From an uncultured Selenomonadales bacterium (GTDB taxonomy: Bacteria > Bacillota > Negativicutes > Selenomonadales > Selenomonadaceae), in contig CALGGP010000047.1 in the NCBI GenBank assembly GCA_937915885.1, positions 1 to 11,641 on the forward strand: a stretch of DNA of 11,641 bases, read 5' to 3'. This document shows positions 7,095 to 11,641 of this stretch, piece after piece (the first letter of the stretch is position 1; the number at the start of each line of letters is the position of its first letter). A model generated the notes under the pieces. It did not search any database. It was not told the origin of the DNA and was given only the letters and a program-made list of their open reading frames with translations. Made by a program: the position numbers and the translations under genes.

Positions 7095-7117
7095 GCCGCT
7101 TAGTGCGGTTTTTTTTT
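7095..7117 (+). terminator. Intrinsic terminator after acpP
   Basis: CCGC (7096-7099) pairs with GCGG (7105-7108), extended by a G-U pair, around a 5-base loop, followed by nine T (7109-7117). The stem is short. Only about 8 bases separate it from the ribosome site of the next gene, leaving no room for a new promoter, so read-through probably feeds that gene. Confidence 0.65.
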
Positions 7118-7139
7118 AAGATTGAGGAGGAGAATGTTG

Positions 7140-8111
7140 TTGAAACTTCCGGAGTTGAAAATCGGAGACAAGATCGCAAAACTGCCGATAGTTCAGGGAG
7201 GAATGGCGATTCGACTGTCGACGGCGCGGCTTGCGGCGGCGGTGGCGAATGAGGGCGGCATCGGACTAATCGCCGCCTCCGGAATGTCGCACGACGAGCT
7301 CCGATATGAAATAAAATTGGCGCGGGCGCTGTCGAAGGGAATAATCGGCATCAACATAATGGTCGCGGCGAAAGATTTTTTCGGGATCGTCTCGACGGCG
7401 ATCCAAGAGAAAATCGATCTGATCGTGGCGGGCGCGGGCTTTTCGAGAGACGTATTCGGCTACGGTAGAGAGTCGGGCACGCCGATTGTCCCGATCGTGT
7501 CGTCGGTGAAACTTGCAAAGATATCCGAACGGCTCGGAGCGTCGGCGGTGGTGGTCGAGGGCAAGGAAGCGGGCGGACATTTGGGGACGGATATCTCGGT
7601 GCGCGATCTGATTGAGCCGATCCGCGCGGCGGTGAAGTTGCCGATAATAGCGGCGGGCGGCGTGCTCAACGGTCGAGACATCGTCGAGATGATCAAGAAA
7701 GGCGCAAACGGAGTACAAATGGGCTCGAGATTTGCGGCGTCGGAGGAATCGAATGCGGCGCCGTCGCTCAAAGAATATTATTTGAAGTCGAAGCCGGAAG
7801 ATATAGTAGTGATCCACAGCCCCGTCGGGTTGCCGGGGCGGGCGGTGCGGACGCCGTTCTCGAAACGAGTGATGGAAGGCAACGTCCCGCCCAAGACCTG
7901 CGACAATTGCCTGAAGGCGTGCAAACATAATTTCTGCATCATACGAGCGTTGATCCGCGCTCAACAGGGCGATCTCGAGACGGGGCTGGTGTTCACGGGA
8001 GAATATATGCCGCGCATTCAAAAGATATTGTCGGTGAAGGAGATATTCAAAAATTTGATGGCGGAGGTCGAAGAGGCGATGAAGAATGACACCGTCGCCG
8101 CAGCCCAATAA
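7140..8111 (+). CDS. FabK-like FMN oxidoreductase (nitronate monooxygenase superfamily)
   Basis: This 323-residue protein belongs to the FMN-binding FabK / nitronate monooxygenase superfamily. Marks are LPIVQGGMA (15-23), NEGGIGLIA, GINIMV (70-75), the histidine motif EAGGHLG (His147), IIAAGGV and GVQMGSRF. Unlike the fabK product above, it has a C-terminal cysteine cluster C-x2-C-x3-C-x4-C (Cys254, 257, 261, 266) followed by GLVFTGEYMPRI. I recall this form in fatty-acid clusters of Firmicutes, often annotated as nitronate monooxygenase. Its substrate is uncertain: a second enoyl reductase or a detoxifying flavoprotein are both possible. Start: ATG 7134 lies only a base or so from GAGGAGGA, so TTG 7140, with normal spacing and a homologue-like start (M)KLPELKIGD, is preferred. 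Codons end mostly in G. Confidence 0.85.
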   Translation: MKLPELKIGDKIAKLPIVQGGMAIRLSTARLAAAVANEGGIGLIAASGMSHDELRYEIKLARALSKGIIGINIMVAAKDFFGIVSTAIQEKIDLIVAGAGFSRDVFGYGRESGTPIVPIVSSVKLAKISERLGASAVVVEGKEAGGHLGTDISVRDLIEPIRAAVKLPIIAAGGVLNGRDIVEMIKKGANGVQMGSRFAASEESNAAPSLKEYYLKSKPEDIVVIHSPVGLPGRAVRTPFSKRVMEGNVPPKTCDNCLKACKHNFCIIRALIRAQQGDLETGLVFTGEYMPRIQKILSVKEIFKNLMAEVEEAMKNDTVAAAQ

Positions 8112-8115
8112 AGGC

Positions 8116-8147
8116 AATTAGGAATTAGGAATGAGGAATTAGGAATT
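8116..8147 (+). repeat. Third copy of the AT-rich 32-base repeat
   Basis: It matches 7006-7037 at 31 of 32 positions by eye and, like that copy, directly follows a stop codon (8109-8111). Here no inverted partner follows; the GC-rich block starts four bases later. Confidence 0.85.
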
Positions 8148-8151
8148 AAAA

Positions 8152-8406
8152 GGCGCCGCCAACGCGGGGGGCGTGCCTCGAAAAAAAAATCCGGCGCCGC
8201 CAACGCGGGGGGCGTGCCTCGAAAAAAAATCCGGCGCCGCCGACGCGGGGGGCGTGCCGCGAAAAAAATCCGGCGCCGTCAACGCGGGGCGGAAGCTCCT
8301 AAAAATCTCGGGCGCCGCCAACGCGGGGTGGGAACCTCAGCCTCTGTCGGGCGCCGCGCTCGGGGGGCGGGAGCGTTGAGCGGCGCCCACAAAAAAAATT
8401 CGGCGG
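8152..8406. repeat. GC-rich block of 39-41-base tandem repeats plus a copy of the upstream arm
   Basis: Units start at 8152 (41 bases), 8193 (40), 8233 (39), 8272 (39) and 8311 (39), each beginning GGCGCCG(C/T)C(A/G)ACGCGGGG; a worn sixth begins at 8350. The first three end in an A-run of nine, eight and seven A before TCC. From 8311 to 8406 the sequence follows the right arm of the fabD-fabG repeat (5798-5893), including GGGAGCGTTGAGCGGCGCCC and an A-run before TCGGCGG. The rest of 8112-8438 holds only the AT-rich repeat and the fabF ribosome site. I found no clear promoter for fabF. Confidence 0.88.
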
Positions 8407-8438
8407 TGCCTCATTAAAAATCGGAAGGAGTCTGTGTT

Positions 8439-9683
8439 TTGGACAATAGAGTAGTAATTACGGGGCTCGGAGTGATCAGCCCGATCGGAATCGGTAAGGA
8501 AAATTTTTGGACGGCGCTCATCGCAGGCAAAAACGGCATCGGGCGCATCACGCGTTTCGACCCCGCCGATTTCCCCTGCCAACTCGCCGGCGAAGTCAAC
8601 GACTTCAATCCCGATGATTTTATCGACAAGAAAGAATCCAAGCGCATGGATCGCTACACTCAATTTGCGGTCGCCGCCGCGCATCTTGCCGTCGACGACG
8701 CCGCGCTCGACATCAACGCCGTCGATCGCAACCGCGTCGGAGTTTTTATCGGCGCCGGCATCGGAGGCATGGACACTCTCCACAATCAATACGAGCGACT
8801 CTTCAGCAAGGGCGCGATGCGCATCAGCCCGTTCTTCATTCCCATGATGATTGCCAACATGGCGGCGGGGCAAATCGCGATCGATTTCAAAATTCACGGT
8901 CCGGCGTCGTGCATCGTCACCGCCTGCGCCTCCGGCACCGATTGCATTGGAGATGCGCTCCGCGCGATCAAATACGGCGAGGCTGATGTTATGTTGGCGG
9001 GCGGCACCGAGGCGGCGATCAGTCCTGCGGGCGTTGCCGGCTTCTGCACGATGAAGGCGCTGTGTTTCGATCACAATGACGATCCCGAGCACGCGTCGAG
9101 ACCGTTCGACAAAAACCGTTCGGGCTTCGTGATGGGCGAAGGCTCGGGCGTCGTCGTGCTCGAAAAACTTGATCACGCGCTCAAACGCGGCGCTCATATT
9201 TACGCCGAGCTCAGCGGCTACGGTCGCGTTGCCGACGCCTATCACATCACCAGCCCCGCGCCTCATGGCGAGTTCCAAGGCATGTGCATGCAACGCGCGC
9301 TCGACGACGCAAAACTTCAGCCCGAGCAGATCGATTACATCAACGCGCACGGCACGTCGACGCATCTCAACGACGCTTGCGAGACCGAAGCGATCAAAAC
9401 CGTGTTCGGCGATCACGCCAAAAAATTGGCGGTGTCGTCGATAAAATCAATGACGGGACATTTGCTCGGGGCGGCGGGCGGCATCGAATGCATAGCGACG
9501 GCGTTGACGATCGAGCGCGGGATCATTCCGCCGACGATCAATTACGAGACGCAAGACGAAGGGCTTGATCTCGATTACGTTCCCAACAAGGCGCGCGAGG
9601 CGAAAGTCGATCGGGCGCTGTCGAACTCGTTCGGATTCGGCGGGCAAAACGCGTGCATCGCGCTCGAGCGTTTCAACGGTTGA
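8439..9683 (+). CDS. fabF: 3-oxoacyl-ACP synthase II (FabF)
   Basis: FabF condenses malonyl-ACP with acyl-ACP, the chain-lengthening step. The protein has 414 residues, the usual length, starting at the TTG 8439 behind GGAAGGAG (8 bases away) with (M)DNRVVITGLGVISPIG. The active-site triad is visible: Cys163 in VTACASGT, a histidine in NAHGTST (about 304) and one in SMTGHLLGAAG (about 341), then the C-terminal NSFGFGGQNA loop. It is separated from the preceding gene by repeats and runs 10 bases ahead of rnc. Alanine, proline and threonine codons switch from C-ending to G-ending at about 9420, while the protein stays canonical across that point. With no fabH in the window, chain initiation must be done by a synthase encoded elsewhere. 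Confidence 0.97.
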   Translation: MDNRVVITGLGVISPIGIGKENFWTALIAGKNGIGRITRFDPADFPCQLAGEVNDFNPDDFIDKKESKRMDRYTQFAVAAAHLAVDDAALDINAVDRNRVGVFIGAGIGGMDTLHNQYERLFSKGAMRISPFFIPMMIANMAAGQIAIDFKIHGPASCIVTACASGTDCIGDALRAIKYGEADVMLAGGTEAAISPAGVAGFCTMKALCFDHNDDPEHASRPFDKNRSGFVMGEGSGVVVLEKLDHALKRGAHIYAELSGYGRVADAYHITSPAPHGEFQGMCMQRALDDAKLQPEQIDYINAHGTSTHLNDACETEAIKTVFGDHAKKLAVSSIKSMTGHLLGAAGGIECIATALTIERGIIPPTINYETQDEGLDLDYVPNKAREAKVDRALSNSFGFGGQNACIALERFNG

Positions 9684-9693
9684 GGTGATCGTG

Positions 9694-10356
9694 ATGCCGA
9701 TCGAAATTGACGCGGCACGTCGACAGCGGCTGAAAGATTTCGCCGAAGGGCTTGACGTGGAATTTAAAAATCTCGAGCTGCTCAATCGGGCGCTGACGCA
9801 TTCGTCGTACACGAAACTCGAGGACGAAACGGCGCTCAACAATGAGAAGCTCGAGTTCCTCGGCGACGCGGTAGTCGAGCTGACGACGAGCACATACCTC
9901 TACAAACATTTTCCGCAGATGTCCGAGGGCGAATTGACGAAGGCGCGGGCGGCGTTGGTGTGTCAAGATTCGCTGTCGAAAATCGCAGAAGAGCTCGGGT
10001 TCGGAGGAATGCTGATCGTCGGCTATTCGGAGAACAATCCGATCGGGCGCTCGCGACCGTCGACGCTCGAGGACGCGTTTGAAGCGTTCGTCGGGGCGCT
10101 GTATTTGGATCGCGGGTGGCTGGCGGCGAAAAAATTTGTGGAGCAAAAACTTGCGTCGGGATTCGAGCGCATCAAACAGGGGCATTTGATCGCGGACTTC
10201 AAATCGCATCTGCAGGAGCTGATACAGACCGAGCAGGGGCATCGGATCGAGTACATCGAGCTGAAAAATTACGGTCCCGATCACGACAAGACGTTCGAGT
10301 GCGCGGTGAAAATCGACGGGAAAATTCGAGGCAAGGGCGTCGGCAAGAGTAAAAAG
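9694..10356 (+). CDS. rnc: Ribonuclease III, 3' end lost at the junction with IS21 sequence
   Basis: RNase III cleaves double-stranded RNA, including rRNA precursors, as a homodimer. About 221 native residues are present. The catalytic domain shows the signature NEKLEFLGDAVVEL (Glu54, Asp58) and the second acidic pair in LEDAFEAFVGALY. The double-stranded RNA-binding domain begins at about 168 (DFKSHLQELIQ) and runs to GKGVGKSKK. Homologues continue there with roughly KEAEQAAA and a short helix to the end; instead the frame enters an IS21 transposase without a stop and ends at 11235. ATG 9694 is chosen over GTG 9691 by spacing to GAGGTGAT. Linkage of rnc after acpP/fabF is common in Firmicutes. 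If the join is an assembly error, the true gene is intact elsewhere. Confidence 0.9.
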
Positions 10357-11235
10357 GCGCATGTAAGGTTTGAAACAAAACCGGGATCACAGCTGCAGGT
10401 CGACTGGAAGGAAAACATGGTGTTGCACACAAAGGCACAGGAAGAAATAGAATTCAACATCCTGTCAGCCACACTTGGTTATTCTCGGCTACATGTATTT
10501 ATTTATACAAAAGGGAAAACTACTGAGGATTTCATAAGATGCATCATCGATGTGTTAAAACAGATTGGAGGATGTCCTCAGGAGATACTTACGGATAATA
10601 TGGTGGCGGTAGTAAGCATTACTAATGGATCAAAGCACAAACATCTCAAGATAACTAATTTTGAGAAGGACACCGGTATAAGTATAAAACTGTGCCAGGT
10701 AAGATCTCCTCAGACAAAAGGAAAAGACGAATCGTGCAACCGTTTCATAAACTGGTTGAATCCATACGATTACCAATTGGAAAGCGAGGAGCATCTCATA
10801 TGCCTTGTAGAACAGCTAAACAGAAAGGTAAACAACGAGGTAAATCAGACTACCGGAATACCGCCAATCGTACTTTTCGGCAAAGAAAAAGAATATCTGA
10901 CAGCCTTACCTAACAAACTGTTACTTGATGATTATGTGGAATCATCATATACAGCAGAAGTGCCTGAAACGCTTCTGGTCAACTATAAAGGCCGTGGATA
11001 TTCAGTTCCAGCCAAATACATTGGCTCCAGAGTTAAGATCTACCCAATAGACAATAAACTCTATATTTATTTTAACAAGGAACTGATCAGCGTGCACGAG
11101 GTGTCAGAAAAGAAATTCAACTACCATCAAAGCGATTATATAGAAGGGCTGAAAACAGCCATGAATGATCAATACATCGATATTGATAAGATAGCCCAGG
11201 AAAACCTCAAGTTACTGGACAACATAGGAGAATAG
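10357..11235 (+). pseudogene. istA: IS21-family transposase IstA, N-terminal part missing
   Basis: IstA is the DDE transposase of IS21 elements. About 292 residues remain, beginning at the conserved segment VRFETKPGSQLQVDWKE. The catalytic residues are present: the first Asp at 10402-10404 (QVDWKE), the second at 10594-10596 (LTDNM), and Glu at 10729-10731 (KGKDES). The C-terminal part (NYKGRGYSVPAKYIGSRVKIY) is complete. The N-terminal helix-turn-helix region, start codon and element left end are absent. Upstream the frame is continuous with rnc. Codon use is strikingly different from the host genes (AT-rich, AGA arginine, ATA isoleucine), suggesting another genome or recent transfer. istB follows after 3 bases, as in intact IS21 elements. 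Confidence 0.85.
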
Positions 11236-11238
11236 GCG

Positions 11239-11595
11239 ATGACAACGAATTATAACAGACTGTTAAACAATCTTGATGAGCTTAAGCTCATCAAATTCAG
11301 AGAAAATCTGGACGAGTACATTGACCTGATAAATTCAGGAAAAACCTTTACCGATGCTCTATATGAACTTACCGGATTAGAACTTGAGTTTAAAAGAAAC
11401 AGAGCGATAAGTGTTCGCATCCAAATGGCAGGCTTTCCCTTTTACAAGACACTGGAGGATTTTGACTTTTCCTTTCAGCCATCACTGAATAAGGAAAGGA
11501 TAATGGATCTGCACAGTTTGAGATTTCTTGAAAACAAAGAGAACATCCTCTTCATCGGAACTCCCGGCGTGGGTAAAACACATCTGGCAACCTCC
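11239..11595 (+). CDS. istB: IS21-family helper ATPase IstB, 3' part missing
   Basis: IstB is the AAA+ ATPase that assembles with DNA and stimulates IstA. The ATG at 11239 lies three bases after the istA stop, with GGAG about 8 bases upstream. The first 119 residues show the usual N-terminal helical region (MTTNYNRLLNNLDELKL) and the Walker A loop GTPGVGKTHLA beginning at residue 107. True sequence stops at about 11595, just after HLATS; the following bases are sequencing adapter, although the frame stays open through it. Walker B and everything after are missing because the contig ends, not because of a visible biological truncation. Confidence 0.88.
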
Positions 11596-11641
11596 AGATC
11601 GGAAGAGCGTCGTGTAGGGAAAGAGTGTAGATCTCGGTGGT
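11596..11641. other. Illumina TruSeq adapter sequence (artefact)
   Basis: The last 46 bases start AGATCGGAAGAGCGTCGTGT and match, from memory and base for base, the reverse complement of the TruSeq universal adapter. Read in the istB frame they give SEERRVGKECRSRW, a peptide I recall as a contaminant in protein databases. This is not genomic DNA. Confidence 0.97.

Larger units (their letters stand above)
10357..11595 (+). mobile_element. Partial IS21-family element
   Basis: It carries the 3' two thirds of istA and the 5' part of istB in the normal order. No terminal inverted repeat is visible at the left join, which falls in the middle of istA, and the right end is beyond the data. A clean IS21 insertion would show a full istA and an end repeat at the host junction, so this join is either a deletion product or an artefact. 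Confidence 0.8.

Noticed and set aside
8152..8420. Short open frames (proline/lysine-rich) in the second repeat block
   Set aside because: They follow the tandem repeat, occur on both strands, and lack any ribosome site or family resemblance.
9565..11235. A single genuine 556-residue gene
   Set aside because: The N-terminal extension overlaps fabF, the middle is RNase III and the end is IstA; the fusion coincides with a composition break and is better treated as two genes joined.

Overview
The window carries a type II fatty-acid and phospholipid synthesis cluster from a fairly GC-rich bacterium. The order is rpmF, plsX, [IS200/IS605 remnant], fabK, fabD, fabG, acpP, a second FabK-like flavoprotein, fabF, rnc. 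This order, the FabK-type enoyl reductase, the zinc-type L32 and the many TTG starts fit a Firmicute. The Negativicutes (Selenomonas-like) are my best guess, by recall of gene order and protein style rather than by any search. A divergent gene at the left edge encodes an amino-acid-binding lipoprotein.

Layout. 1-885: solute-binding lipoprotein on the minus strand. 886-1044: back-to-back promoters. 1045-2328: rpmF, an intrinsic terminator-like hairpin, then plsX. 2268-3442: a tnpB gene lacking its 5' end, with its right end and a probable omega-RNA, overlapping the last codons of plsX. fabH, which I would expect here, is absent. 3453-5418: a good promoter, then fabK and fabD, nearly touching. 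5419-5925: no gene; a 19-bp tandem array bounded by inverted copies of a GC-rich repeat. 5926-7007: an extended -10 promoter, fabG and acpP. 7006-7117: an AT-rich inverted repeat and a terminator. 7140-8111: FabK-like flavoprotein. 8112-8438: no gene; a third copy of the AT-rich repeat and a second GC-rich tandem block. 8439-10356: fabF and rnc. 10357-11595: part of an IS21-family element (istA and istB, both incomplete). 11596-11641: Illumina adapter sequence.

How the genes work together. FabD loads malonate onto AcpP. FabF condenses, FabG reduces the ketone and FabK reduces the enoyl group. PlsX turns finished acyl-ACP into acyl-phosphate for phospholipid synthesis. Dehydratase, FabH and acetyl-CoA carboxylase are not in the window.

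The right end needs caution. RNase III runs in frame into the middle of an IS21 transposase of different base composition, and the sequence then ends in adapter. The last ~1.3 kb may be an assembly chimera. The most interesting apparently natural features are the two GC-rich repeat blocks, the AT-rich repeat, the tnpB remnant whose omega-RNA guide would fall on the fabK promoter, and the abrupt third-codon-position changes inside fabD and fabF.
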